Source of the DNA: Chloroflexota bacterium
GTDB lineage: Bacteria; Chloroflexota; Dehalococcoidia; UBA2979
Length of the DNA stretch: 11,050 nucleotides
Assembly: GCA_002725365.1 (NCBI GenBank)
Contig: PBOW01000093.1
Coordinates: forward strand, 1-11,050
Direction of reading: 5' to 3'
The first letter of the stretch is position 1; each line of letters begins with the position of its first letter. A model generated the notes under the pieces. It saw only the letters and a list, made by a program, of their open reading frames with translations. It did not search any database and had not been told where the DNA came from. Shown here in pieces: positions 1 through 7,689 of this stretch. The translations under genes and the position numbers were made by a program.

Positions 1-202
1 CACCAATCACCGACAGTATCGGCCACATTGCTATCCAAAGATAAAATCCATTCAACGGAGTTTTTGAAAATTTATCTAGGATTCGATCCCGGTAGCCATT
101 CGCCTGACCTTTAGGAAGCCGTATAGCTCGCCTGGTTTTTGAACGAGCTTTTACAAACAGCTCTTGCCCGTTTTGTGGATCTGATTCTCGATTTTTAGTC
201 AT
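1..202 (-). CDS. N-terminal part of an unidentified membrane protein (runs off left edge)
   Basis: An open frame starts with ATG at 202..200 and stays open for 67 codons to the window edge. The first ~50 residues are strongly hydrophilic and basic (MTKNRESD..., then many K and R, e.g. ARSKTRRAIRLPKGQ). A hydrophobic stretch then begins (GFYLWIAMWPILSVIG) that looks like the first transmembrane helix, so the protein probably has a cytoplasmic basic tail of about 50 residues and is membrane anchored. I do not recognise the family. There is no clear Shine-Dalgarno sequence before the ATG. A TATAAT hexamer about 95 bases upstream could be its promoter. The gene follows the lysE-like exporter on the same strand after 118 bases, so it may be a separate transcription unit. 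That it is real rests on the open frame and the sensible soluble-then-membrane layout. Confidence 0.5.
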   Translation of the reverse strand, partial: MTKNRESDPQNGQELFVKARSKTRRAIRLPKGQANGYRDRILDKFSKTPLNGFYLWIAMWPILSVIG

Positions 203-296
203 TGTGAAATTTGATTTGTCACCCGAGCGCAATGGTAGTCAACAGACCTGCAGCCCCCAGTTATTCATGTCGATCCGAAGTCTCAACTTTCCCACG

Positions 297-302
297 ATTA
301 TA
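297..302 (-). promoter_or_regulatory. Candidate -10 box (TATAAT) in the 118-base gap upstream of the left-edge gene
   Basis: On the minus strand the sequence reads GGCGTATAATCGTGG, a perfect TATAAT. The hexamer 17 bases further upstream (TATAAG, 325..320) is a poor -35 match, so this is a weak promoter call. If used, it would give a 5' leader of roughly 85-90 bases before the ATG at 202. I see no known riboswitch fold in that leader and no convincing terminator after the lysE-like gene. The rest of the 203-320 gap holds nothing else I can name. Confidence 0.3.
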
Positions 303-320
303 CGCCTACTTCCAGATTTC

Positions 321-965
321 TTATAACCATCCAAATCTAAACACCAAGGAGGCGCAATAGAACAGGAGAACTAGTCCAATAGCTCGAGTGACAACTACCT
401 CATGCTCTCGCACGACCTCTAATAGGCGGCCCTGTGAGAGAATCGTTGCCACGGTGATATACCATCCCCCATCCGTGAAAAGACCTAAAAATCCCATACC
501 AATTAGGGTTTGTGTACTCATGGAAGGGTCAATAAAAGGAACGAACATTGTAAGCATCCAAGCGAGTATCTTTGGATTGAAAAATGCAAGTGAGAATCCT
601 TGTATAAACGCGATGCTCGGGCGCCTCTCAGGCAGTTCTTCACTTGCAGCATCCACTCTGTTGTCTGTTGAAGAAATACGCAGGAAATTTATCGCTAAAT
701 ACAAAAGGACAATAAACCCAATGATATGGAGCGTGCCAGTAACTTCGGGATAATTACCCACCACTACAGCGATCCCTGTTGCTGCCGCAAAGGCGTAAAT
801 ACTGAAACCTACTCCGTGACCAATTCCAGTTGTTATTCCGTACCATCGACCTCCGAAAATAGTATTTCGAACGACCAAAGCCAAAGAAGGGCCAGGAGTC
901 ATGGCACCTAAAATCAGTACTAGGGCGAGCGTTGACCAGTTTTCTACTGAGATATCAGAATCCAA
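321..965 (-). CDS. LysE/RhtB-family amino-acid exporter
   Basis: The 214-residue protein is a typical size for the LysE/RhtB (resistance to homoserine/threonine) family, which exports amino acids or small metabolites across the inner membrane using the proton gradient. The family signature near the end of the first helix is present (AMTPGPSLALV, residues 21-31, with the conserved PGP). So are the glycine-rich segment after it (TTGIGHGVGF, 45-54) and the FFNPKILAW motif (128-136) opening the second half. About five or six hydrophobic helices can be drawn: ~11-30, 43-72, 78-95, 132-146, 155-176 and 193-212. The start must be TTG (965..963) or later, because an in-frame TGA lies directly before it. 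No Shine-Dalgarno sequence is visible. It begins only 23 bases after the CCA end of tRNA-Pro, so it is probably expressed from a transcript that passes through the tRNA. The substrate cannot be predicted from sequence. Confidence 0.88.
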   Translation of the reverse strand: MDSDISVENWSTLALVLILGAMTPGPSLALVVRNTIFGGRWYGITTGIGHGVGFSIYAFAAATGIAVVVGNYPEVTGTLHIIGFIVLLYLAINFLRISSTDNRVDAASEELPERRPSIAFIQGFSLAFFNPKILAWMLTMFVPFIDPSMSTQTLIGMGFLGLFTDGGWYITVATILSQGRLLEVVREHEVVVTRAIGLVLLFYCASLVFRFGWL

Positions 966-988
966 TCAAGGTGAGCCATGGAACTCTG

Positions 989-1065
989 TGGTCGGGGAGC
1001 CGGGATTTGAACCCGGGACCTCCAGTCCCCCAGACTGGCGCGCTGCCAGACTGCGCCACTCCCCG
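989..1065 (-). tRNA. tRNA-Pro (anticodon GGG), 3' CCA encoded
   Basis: Read on the minus strand, the sequence folds into a complete cloverleaf. The acceptor stem is CGGGGAG/CTCCCCG (7 bp, with the C1-G72 pair typical of bacterial proline tRNAs). The D arm is GCGC/GCGC. The anticodon stem is CCAGT/ACTGG with loop CTGGGGG and anticodon GGG at 1031..1029. The variable region has five bases, and the T arm is CCGGG-TTCAAAT-CCCGG. The discriminator base is A (992), and CCA is encoded directly after it (991..989). It reads CCC/CCU proline codons. It lies between the nine-helix membrane gene (41 bases upstream) and the LysE-like exporter (23 bases downstream), all on the same strand. Confidence 0.97.
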
Positions 1066-1106
1066 AAAAGTTGAATGCAAATGCTATCACCAGTGATGAA
1101 TGAAAA

Positions 1107-1892
1107 CTAGCTCAAGATCCAAATAGCGAGTAATGCAACCCCGACTACTTGTGCAAAAAGAACACTCCCTTGCTGATTTTCGTTCTTTAAGTTCTCTAAT
1201 AACGCAATGACGAGATATATCGCAGAAAAGGTAAGTACTCCGTTACCGGAATTTGAAAACGGCAGAAAATAGCCGAGCAATGACAATTGTGCTGCGATGG
1301 TCCCAGTCAGTACTCCGCTATATCGCCAATCGGAACGCTGATTCAGTTGTCGGAAATATATTTCAGTGAGGCAATAGGCGATCACGCCAACCAATATCGT
1401 GCGGAATATGTGGTCATCTACCGCGTCAAAGATAAATTGCAACAGACAAAACAGGGCCACATGGACAAAAATTTTACCTACGACAACCGGGAACGATTGC
1501 TCACTCGCTGAGTGCATATGAAGTGACATAGTCGCCCAGACCGACAGCCCGAAACAGCTACCCGACAATAGAGCAAAAGATGCTGAGTTCACATCTGACA
1601 GTATCACCTGCCGCATAACTAATAAGGCTACAAACAAAAACAGAGGTGATACCGAAAGATACTGAACATTGAGTCGGTCCATTTTTCCAACAGACCCGCC
1701 CCATCTCTGAACCCAGCCGAGAGAAATAATTATCAATAGAGCGTTGGCTACCACAATCCATTCAAACAAGGGGTCTGTTGGAATAGCAAAGTAGAAAGTT
1801 ACCGTAGAGATAAAACCAATAACGAAGCTAATAGCTAGGCTATCTTGGCTGATTTTTTCCGGACGACGAGAAAGCAAGATACTATTCCCCAC
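1107..1892 (-). CDS. Multi-pass membrane protein of unknown function (about nine helices)
   Basis: The 261-residue protein is almost entirely hydrophobic. About nine membrane helices can be seen at residues ~19-38, 42-60, 79-97, 105-124, 137-157, 162-180, 193-211, 217-234 and 242-260. They are joined by short polar loops, the longest being WVQRWGGSVGKMDRLN (60-75). There is no ATP-binding motif, no transporter signature I recognise and no cleavable signal peptide. The first ~18 residues are polar and basic, suggesting a cytoplasmic N terminus. The start is GTG (1892..1890), 11 bases after the amidohydrolase stop, without an obvious Shine-Dalgarno sequence, so it is probably the last protein gene of that operon and translated with its neighbour. 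I cannot assign a family. It could be a lineage-restricted integral membrane protein; its role is unknown. Confidence 0.8.
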   Translation of the reverse strand: MGNSILLSRRPEKISQDSLAISFVIGFISTVTFYFAIPTDPLFEWIVVANALLIIISLGWVQRWGGSVGKMDRLNVQYLSVSPLFLFVALLVMRQVILSDVNSASFALLSGSCFGLSVWATMSLHMHSASEQSFPVVVGKIFVHVALFCLLQFIFDAVDDHIFRTILVGVIAYCLTEIYFRQLNQRSDWRYSGVLTGTIAAQLSLLGYFLPFSNSGNGVLTFSAIYLVIALLENLKNENQQGSVLFAQVVGVALLAIWILS

Positions 1893-1903
1893 ACGACACA
1901 GTG

Positions 1904-2806
1904 CTATTCCTGAGCAAGCACCGGTTCCTCTAGGCCAAATATCTCGGCCGCATTGGACCAGCGAATTCGATGAGCTTCATCATCAGTGAGACTAACCTTT
2001 GTGAAAATCTCTTCCAGATTATCCACGTGGGAGGAGATCTCATCATTCCCGCAATCAGACCCCCATACCAATTTCTCAACCCCAATTTCGTAACCTACCA
2101 GTCTACGTTCAACGGCATGCCGTTCGATGGTGTCGCCACCAGACATATCAAAAAACACATTCGGACGCCAGCGGGCAACAGACGCAGACTCATCATAATT
2201 ACCTGTCCCACCAAGATGAGCACCAATTAATCGGAGATCCGGGAAATTATTAGCAATAGTATCCATATGGAATGGACGCATACGTGTAGCCGATGCATTT
2301 CTGCCAAAACTTAGTATCTGCTCCTTCATCCGTCGCTCTTGTGAAGCGAGATAGGTTATTGCTGCATCTTTGTCTCGGCGTGGATGAGTAATCGCGTAAT
2401 CGATTGGACCACCAATGACTCCCATATGGAGTAGAATCGGCATTCCAAGCCGCTCGGCCATCTCATACACAGAAAAATATTTTAGGTCGTCGTATGCCCT
2501 CTTCACACCGATCATTTTTAGACCGACGTAACCCATCTCGAACAGCTGCTGAACTGCCCGGCCATCAATATCTTCTGGATCGACCACTGCTGATGGCAGA
2601 AAAAAATCCTCATGACGTCGTGCATATTCCAGTGATTCTTCATAGCTTAGACCGAAACGTCCACCAGCCAATAAGCTCGCTTTAACTACCCCAGCCGCTC
2701 TCAACGCATCAGCTCGCTCGTCGATGGCCTTCGCATTGTCCTGTGAATCCGGGTCCTGCCAGTTACGTGGAAAATGGCAGTGCACATCAAAAATTGGATT
2801 GGCCAT
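1904..2806 (-). CDS. Metal-dependent amidohydrolase (Amidohydro_2 / TIM-barrel family)
   Basis: The 300-residue protein belongs to the amidohydrolase superfamily, TIM-barrel hydrolases or decarboxylases that use a bound divalent metal. The expected ligands appear in order: the HxH pair after strand 1 (FDVHCH, H9 and H11), a lysine on a later strand (GLKMIG, K97), a histidine after strand 5 (ILLHMG, H127), a histidine after strand 6 (GAHLGG, H197) and the aspartate after strand 8 (VWGSDCGN, D251). The spacing is that of the Amidohydro_2 group, which includes ACMSD-type decarboxylases and lactone or dicarboxylate hydrolases. The true substrate is not evident. The start ATG is fixed by a strong GGAGGT site six bases upstream. 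It lies 49 bases after the GNAT gene and 11 bases before the membrane-protein gene. There is no signal peptide, so it is cytoplasmic. Confidence is high for the family and low for the reaction. Confidence 0.88.
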   Translation of the reverse strand: MANPIFDVHCHFPRNWQDPDSQDNAKAIDERADALRAAGVVKASLLAGGRFGLSYEESLEYARRHEDFFLPSAVVDPEDIDGRAVQQLFEMGYVGLKMIGVKRAYDDLKYFSVYEMAERLGMPILLHMGVIGGPIDYAITHPRRDKDAAITYLASQERRMKEQILSFGRNASATRMRPFHMDTIANNFPDLRLIGAHLGGTGNYDESASVARWRPNVFFDMSGGDTIERHAVERRLVGYEIGVEKLVWGSDCGNDEISSHVDNLEEIFTKVSLTDDEAHRIRWSNAAEIFGLEEPVLAQE

Positions 2807-2812
2807 GAAATT

Positions 2813-2818
2813 ACCTCC
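2813..2818 (-). promoter_or_regulatory. Strong ribosome binding site of the amidohydrolase gene (GGAGGT)
   Basis: The minus strand reads CTGGAGGTAATTTCATG, a near-perfect anti-16S match six bases before the ATG. It is the clearest Shine-Dalgarno site in the window and fixes the start of the amidohydrolase. Most other genes here have weak sites or none. Confidence 0.85.
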
Positions 2819-2855
2819 AGAGCTTTAACAGAGACCAGATTACATCAATATGCTG

Positions 2856-3323
2856 TTAGATCGGTCGTGATGTGCCAAGAAAGCGGATCGCGAACCCCAT
2901 TTTCTGCCAAAACTCAATAGCAGGTTGGTTCCCGTTCAAAATATCTGCTTCCACCTCTCTCACCTCTCGATCAGCAAACAGCTTAAGCAATTCATCAACC
3001 GCCCCAGAGCCATAGCCCATCCGTCTGAAATCATTAAAAATACAAAATTCGCTGATAGAACCCTTTAGGATTGTCTCGTCGGGCCAATCAGGAAAACACC
3101 TAGTTATTACGAAACCTACACGGACCGTGTCAACTTCAATCCAGAATAATTCCCGCTCAGGGGGATATTGGGCTTCTTCCAACACAGCCGTGCGGTAGAG
3201 TTCTAATTCATGTTGTGTCGCTGTCTGCCCAAACACAGACAATTCCTGGGCATAGGCTTCATAGTGTCCAAAAAATATGTCTGTATCACTCACTGATACG
3301 GGCTGTAGTTTTACTGTTTGCAT
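2856..3323 (-). CDS. GNAT-family N-acetyltransferase
   Basis: The 155-residue protein is a single GNAT domain, which transfers an acetyl group from acetyl-CoA to an amine. The acetyl-CoA pyrophosphate-binding motif A is clear (FRRMGYGSGAVDELL, residues 99-113, carrying the R/Q-x-x-G-x-G pattern). The C-terminal part has the usual N...A..FW.KMGF segment (LNGNQPAIEFWQKMGF, 129-144). The strand before motif A (SEFCIFNDF, 91-99) also fits. The acceptor substrate cannot be predicted; small-molecule or protein acetylation are both possible. The ATG at 3323..3321 lies inside the end of the HAD gene (13-base overlap), indicating translational coupling. A GAGG ten bases upstream and an AGGA four bases upstream are modest Shine-Dalgarno candidates. 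The role in this operon is unknown. Confidence 0.87.
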   Translation of the reverse strand: MQTVKLQPVSVSDTDIFFGHYEAYAQELSVFGQTATQHELELYRTAVLEEAQYPPERELFWIEVDTVRVGFVITRCFPDWPDETILKGSISEFCIFNDFRRMGYGSGAVDELLKLFADREVREVEADILNGNQPAIEFWQKMGFAIRFLGTSRPI

Positions 3324-4075
3324 TCGTCCTGAGCCTCACCCCACAGGTCAATCAGACTTTCAATCTTACGATTTCCAGTATCTAAATCTTGTGCACCATT
3401 CCGATCAATCAATACAGATGAAATACCAAGCGCGTTGGCACCTTGGACGTCATCTTCGAGCGAATCACCTACCATCAAAGACGATTCTGGGGTAGCTCTT
3501 AATGCTCGCATAGCGTGCAGAAACATTTCTTGATGCGGCTTACGAACCCCGACTCGTGCACTGGTGACCACCGCATCGAGATATGGCGATAGGCCGAGGC
3601 CATCCGTAATTTGAGAAAGATTCCAGTCATGATTGGACACTAGTGCAACTGATATATTTTCTGATTTAATTTGAATAAGGAACTCGCGTACCTCGTCATA
3701 AATCGCGTACCGATTAGGCTCGGACTCTGCAACTGCTATCTTCATACTTGCCTCGCGAATAATTTCCGTAACACCACCGTCTAGGTGTTCTACAATTGCG
3801 GCTCGTATTCGTTTCTCAGCTATGGAAGCCCTCAGTATTCGATAAGATTCTTCATCTTTGGACTCTTCTCTATGAGTCACACCTTCCGAAGTACGCCACT
3901 CTGCCCAGGCGTCTCCCAGCGGGGTTGCCTTAAGCCGATATAACAAGTAGTCGGCATCGATCTCCAGTCCCGTACCAATGGCAATTTCACAATACATTTC
4001 CAAATGAGGAGTCTTCATAAAACCAATAGTCTTATCAAAATCAAGTAACAGAGTATTGATATGTCTGGCGATCAA
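3311..4075 (-). CDS. HAD-superfamily hydrolase (phosphoglycolate-phosphatase-like, subfamily I)
   Basis: The 254-residue protein has all four haloacid dehalogenase motifs. Motif I is LLLDFDKT (residues 9-16; nucleophile D12, acid/base D14). Motif II is VALVSNHD (143-150; S147). Motif III is the lysine in VGVRKPH (K179). Motif IV is VGDSLEDD (202-209; Mg-binding acids D204 and D208/D209). The ~120 residues between motifs I and II form a helical cap, as in subfamily I enzymes, so a small phosphorylated metabolite is the likely substrate. The chosen start is TTG (4075..4073), preceded by an AAGGGGTG element about eight bases upstream that lies over the end of mfd; motif I would be only nine residues in, which is normal. 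It begins 5 bases after the mfd stop and overlaps the GNAT gene by 13 bases, so these genes form an operon. The exact substrate is unknown. Confidence 0.88.
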   Translation of the reverse strand: MIARHINTLLLDFDKTIGFMKTPHLEMYCEIAIGTGLEIDADYLLYRLKATPLGDAWAEWRTSEGVTHREESKDEESYRILRASIAEKRIRAAIVEHLDGGVTEIIREASMKIAVAESEPNRYAIYDEVREFLIQIKSENISVALVSNHDWNLSQITDGLGLSPYLDAVVTSARVGVRKPHQEMFLHAMRALRATPESSLMVGDSLEDDVQGANALGISSVLIDRNGAQDLDTGNRKIESLIDLWGEAQDECKQ

Positions 4076-4080
4076 TTCAA

Positions 4081-7000
4081 TTACACCCCTTTTGACAATG
4101 CCAATTCCCTAACAAAAGCCTGCACAGCTTCCGGTGACCCATTATCGAGATCTATTTCTTCAACCTCCAGTTGCAAATGCCCAACACGAGTGCTCCGTGG
4201 GAGCATCGGAGGTAGGTTTCTGGTCTGAAAGGGGTCACCCTTTTCAGCCACGAATAATATCTTGTTGCCATGGTGTTGCACAGCGGTCAGGTGGGCTGAG
4301 CCCGCCAATATTCGCAGCTTGACTATCGAAAATAGTTCAAAAAGCTCTCTAGGAATAGGACCGTAACGGTCTGCAATCTCATCTTCAAGCTCCACGATGG
4401 ATGTCAGTGTTGAGACCATAGAAATTCTCATATAAAGTCCTAACCGGGCCTCTAAATCATCTACATAAGCCTCCGGAATTTCCCCGCTCCAGTTAACTTC
4501 TACCGTAATTCGTCTAAGTTTTTCCTGGCGGAGTCGTAGTTCCTGCAGTTCCATTGCACCGCCATCCAATTCATGCTTCAAACGCTCCACAGCCTCGGCG
4601 AGCATTTCCATGTAGAGATCTAGACCAACAGCTGCTATATGGCCACTCTGTTGACTCCCGAGCAGATTGCCGGCTCCTCTTAATTCAAGATCCCGTTGAG
4701 CCACCATCAAACCCGAACCTAGTTCAGAAGACTCAAAAATCGCGCTCAAACGTTGTTGCTGCAGATCATTCATAGAACCGTAATGAAATAGGTAGGCATA
4801 GGCCTGAAGGTGTGATCGTCCGACTCTTCCTCTTAGCTGATATAACTGTGATAAACCGAGAGACTGTGCTCTGTCTATCAAGATAGTGTTCACATTAGGG
4901 ATATCTAGGCCAGACTCGATAATCGTCGTACTGACCAGGACATCTGCCTCGCCGTCTACAAAATTACGCATCACTGATTCCAAGTGCCACTTCGGCATCT
5001 GACCATGCCCTACGAGAATTTTCGCCTGAGGGACAAGTCTCCGAAGCGACTCGGCAAATTCATCAATTGTCTTAACACGGTTATGCACCACGTATACTTG
5101 TCCTCCTCGGGCAAGCTCCCTTTCAATCGATGTTTTCACAACGTCTTCGTCCCATTCCAACACATATGTCTCTATTGCTTGCCTACCGGCCGGTGCAGAT
5201 TCAACCCGAGACATGTCCCTTATCCCAGAGAGAGCCATGTGCAATGTCCGTGGGATAGGTGTTGCTGAAAGGGTCAGCACATCTACCTCAAATCTCATCT
5301 CTTTCAGGCGATCTTTGTGACCAACTCCAAACCGCTGTTCTTCGTCAATGATGGCGAGTCCCAGATTCTTAAAGTCGAGCCCTGATCTCTCAGAGCTAAC
5401 TGTAATTTCCGGTAACTGGTCTGACGCAGGCAAAGCTACACCGGTGCCAGTTTTCAGCGCGGTTTTGGACTCACGATACTCCAAAACACGATGTGTACCA
5501 ATAACGATATCTATCTCACCATCTGACACTTTACGAGCAACCGCAGCTGCATCCGCTCCTGTTCTGAAGCCAGACAGCATTTCAATTTTGATAGGGAAAC
5601 CGGCCATTCGCTCTCGAAAAGAATTGTAGTGCTGCTGTGCTAGGACCGTAGTCGGGCATAAAATCACAACCTGGAATCCATCCATTACTGCCTTAAATGC
5701 AGCACGCATTGCGATCTCGGTTTTTCCAAATCCTACGTCACCACAGATTAGCCGGTCCATTGGTCGAGCAGCTTCCATGTCACGCTTGACGGCTGCGATC
5801 GCTTCGATTTGATCTTCTGTTTCTTCATATGGGAAAGCTGACTCGAGTTCCCATTGCCATTCAGTATCAGAAGAGAATGCATGACCAGTCTTGAGCGCTC
5901 TAGCCGCATACAGACTCAAATATTCTCCTGCCACAGCTTGGACAGCATGACTGGCCTTAATCCGGGACCGACGCCACTCATTAGTTCCGAGCCGAGTCAA
6001 ACGAGGTGGTCGATTGGTCGGGCCAACATATTTTGATAATCTCAAGGGCCTATCGGTGGGAAGAAATAACTTCCCATCCTCAGCAAATCGTATCTCGAGA
6101 TAGTCTCTTGTTACGTTGTCCACATTCCTTTTGATAATCCCCACAAAGCGCGCGACGCCGTACTCTGCACTTACCACGTAATCACCAGCACTGATGTCCG
6201 TAAGATTTGTGTACCTACTTCGACTCTGTTTCCCAGGTGTCACAGGTACGATCGAGACTCCTAGTATTTCGTTGTCGGTTTGCAAGGCTAGCTCGCCATC
6301 GCTAAGCTCTTTCGTCCAGCCCGAACCTCCAAATCCTTGAATTAGAGCGCATTCGCTCTTATTCAGTTCACGCGGTAGTTGTGACTGCACCTCCAGGTCA
6401 ATTCCGATTTTTGACAGTTCCTCGGAGAGTCGTTGCGCTTGAGATGTGAAGAGGATCACCCGGTCACCTCGAACCATTCTTCTACTGACGTTCTTTGCAA
6501 CAGCCTCGAGGTTCCCATTATATTTTTCGACCTGTCGGAAAGTGGTTTGGAGTTGGTCACGATCCGAGCCACTCAGCCACGGATCGAACTCAATTCTGTG
6601 TGATGTATTGAAAATTGCGTCCATAAGGGACTGTCTGGGAATATAGGGAAGAGGCATAGATTCCTCTATTTCGTTTCGAGCAAACAATTGACTCCTACGG
6701 TCTCGAGCTACATCTTCAATGGAGACAAGTTGTGCCGCTAACTCATCTCTAGAGTCACTTACCAGGAGAGTGCCTGAGGGAGCATGATCAAGAAGAGACG
6801 ATTCCAGAACCAGAGGTCCGTACATCCCAGAAGTTGGCAGCAGCCCCGACCTCAACAGTCCTATATCCTCACTGAGGGCTCCATTAGGCCGTATGAATTT
6901 TGAGAGCCAAGTAAGGCGGTCAGTGGCAGTCAGCCATTCAGTAGCGGGCGCAACATAGATTTCTTTCAATTCTGCAATCGACCGTTGATCACCCAGAGAA

Positions 7001-7689
7001 AACTCTCGAATCGAAGTCACTTCGTCTCCAAAAAATTCAATTCGTGTTGGATTGCTCTCGGTCACACCGAAAACATCGACGATTCCGCCTCTGAGGGAAA
7101 AATCACCCTGTGCCTCCACAAATGGTTGCCTCCGGTAACCTGCAGAGACTAAATCATCCAAAAATTCCTGCTGATTAAGGTTCTGGTTCACTCTCAGCAT
7201 CCCCGGACCAGTCAACAATTTTTCTTGGCTAAGAGTTCGCTCAGCCACCGCCTGAATACTTGTAACCACTACAGTCGGCAGCTCAGTCTTATTAAGCTCA
7301 TGAAGGGTAGATATCCTTTGTGCCGAGGGACTAACCCGAGTAGATTCACGTCCATAAGGGATTTGATTTCGCGACGGGAAAGAGAGAATCTGGCCTTCAC
7401 TCAGCCATATCCTCAGCTCGCTACCTAAATGCTCCGCCTCGCGATCACTCTTGGTGATCCAAATGATAGGTCCCGTCACGGACCCGGCTAAACTGGCAAT
7501 AACTGCGCTTCGAGCAGAATTCAATACATTCAGTCGAACAATCCCTCGAGCTTGGAGATGGTTCGAAACAGAATCAATATCGGGAGACCGAGCTATCCCA
7601 GCAAGCTGAGCCTTCAACTGACCGACGGCGATGGTACTGCTGCGATCAGTCACGTTGTTAGGGCTCAGATCTAGGTCAATATTTGTCAC
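4081..7689 (-). CDS. mfd: Transcription-repair coupling factor Mfd
   Basis: The 1202-residue protein is a full-length Mfd, the translocase that removes RNA polymerase stalled at DNA damage and recruits UvrA for nucleotide excision repair. In order it has a UvrB-like N-terminal module (~residues 45-240), a CarD-like RNA-polymerase-interacting domain (~498-565, with GDYVVSAEYGVARFVG) and the two RecA-like motor lobes. Motor motifs seen are Walker A GDVGFGKT (650-657), the DEEQ box (782-785), SATPIPRT (808-815) and QLRGRVGR (951-958). The C-terminal TRCF regulatory domain follows (~1058-1146). The start is GTG (7689..7687) and overlaps the pth stop by four bases (GTGA), indicating coupled translation. 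An AGGAGGA lies 14 bases upstream, a longer spacing than usual. The pth-mfd order is also known from Bacillus subtilis. No motif appears to be missing. Confidence 0.98.
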   Translation of the reverse strand: MTNIDLDLSPNNVTDRSSTIAVGQLKAQLAGIARSPDIDSVSNHLQARGIVRLNVLNSARSAVIASLAGSVTGPIIWITKSDREAEHLGSELRIWLSEGQILSFPSRNQIPYGRESTRVSPSAQRISTLHELNKTELPTVVVTSIQAVAERTLSQEKLLTGPGMLRVNQNLNQQEFLDDLVSAGYRRQPFVEAQGDFSLRGGIVDVFGVTESNPTRIEFFGDEVTSIREFSLGDQRSIAELKEIYVAPATEWLTATDRLTWLSKFIRPNGALSEDIGLLRSGLLPTSGMYGPLVLESSLLDHAPSGTLLVSDSRDELAAQLVSIEDVARDRRSQLFARNEIEESMPLPYIPRQSLMDAIFNTSHRIEFDPWLSGSDRDQLQTTFRQVEKYNGNLEAVAKNVSRRMVRGDRVILFTSQAQRLSEELSKIGIDLEVQSQLPRELNKSECALIQGFGGSGWTKELSDGELALQTDNEILGVSIVPVTPGKQSRSRYTNLTDISAGDYVVSAEYGVARFVGIIKRNVDNVTRDYLEIRFAEDGKLFLPTDRPLRLSKYVGPTNRPPRLTRLGTNEWRRSRIKASHAVQAVAGEYLSLYAARALKTGHAFSSDTEWQWELESAFPYEETEDQIEAIAAVKRDMEAARPMDRLICGDVGFGKTEIAMRAAFKAVMDGFQVVILCPTTVLAQQHYNSFRERMAGFPIKIEMLSGFRTGADAAAVARKVSDGEIDIVIGTHRVLEYRESKTALKTGTGVALPASDQLPEITVSSERSGLDFKNLGLAIIDEEQRFGVGHKDRLKEMRFEVDVLTLSATPIPRTLHMALSGIRDMSRVESAPAGRQAIETYVLEWDEDVVKTSIERELARGGQVYVVHNRVKTIDEFAESLRRLVPQAKILVGHGQMPKWHLESVMRNFVDGEADVLVSTTIIESGLDIPNVNTILIDRAQSLGLSQLYQLRGRVGRSHLQAYAYLFHYGSMNDLQQQRLSAIFESSELGSGLMVAQRDLELRGAGNLLGSQQSGHIAAVGLDLYMEMLAEAVERLKHELDGGAMELQELRLRQEKLRRITVEVNWSGEIPEAYVDDLEARLGLYMRISMVSTLTSIVELEDEIADRYGPIPRELFELFSIVKLRILAGSAHLTAVQHHGNKILFVAEKGDPFQTRNLPPMLPRSTRVGHLQLEVEEIDLDNGSPEAVQAFVRELALSKGV

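Noticed and set aside
388..753. Plus-strand 121-codon open frame
   Set aside because: It lies entirely antisense to the LysE-family exporter, whose family motifs are clear; the translation shows no domain-like pattern.
1085..1096. Inverted repeat ATCAC-CA-GTGAT upstream of tRNA-Pro, considered as a terminator for the membrane-protein gene
   Set aside because: Only five base pairs with a two-base loop and no T run. It is more likely chance or part of the tRNA promoter area.
4984..5629. Plus-strand open frames of ~93 codons
   Set aside because: They are shadows inside the motor region of mfd, with no start signals or recognisable domains.
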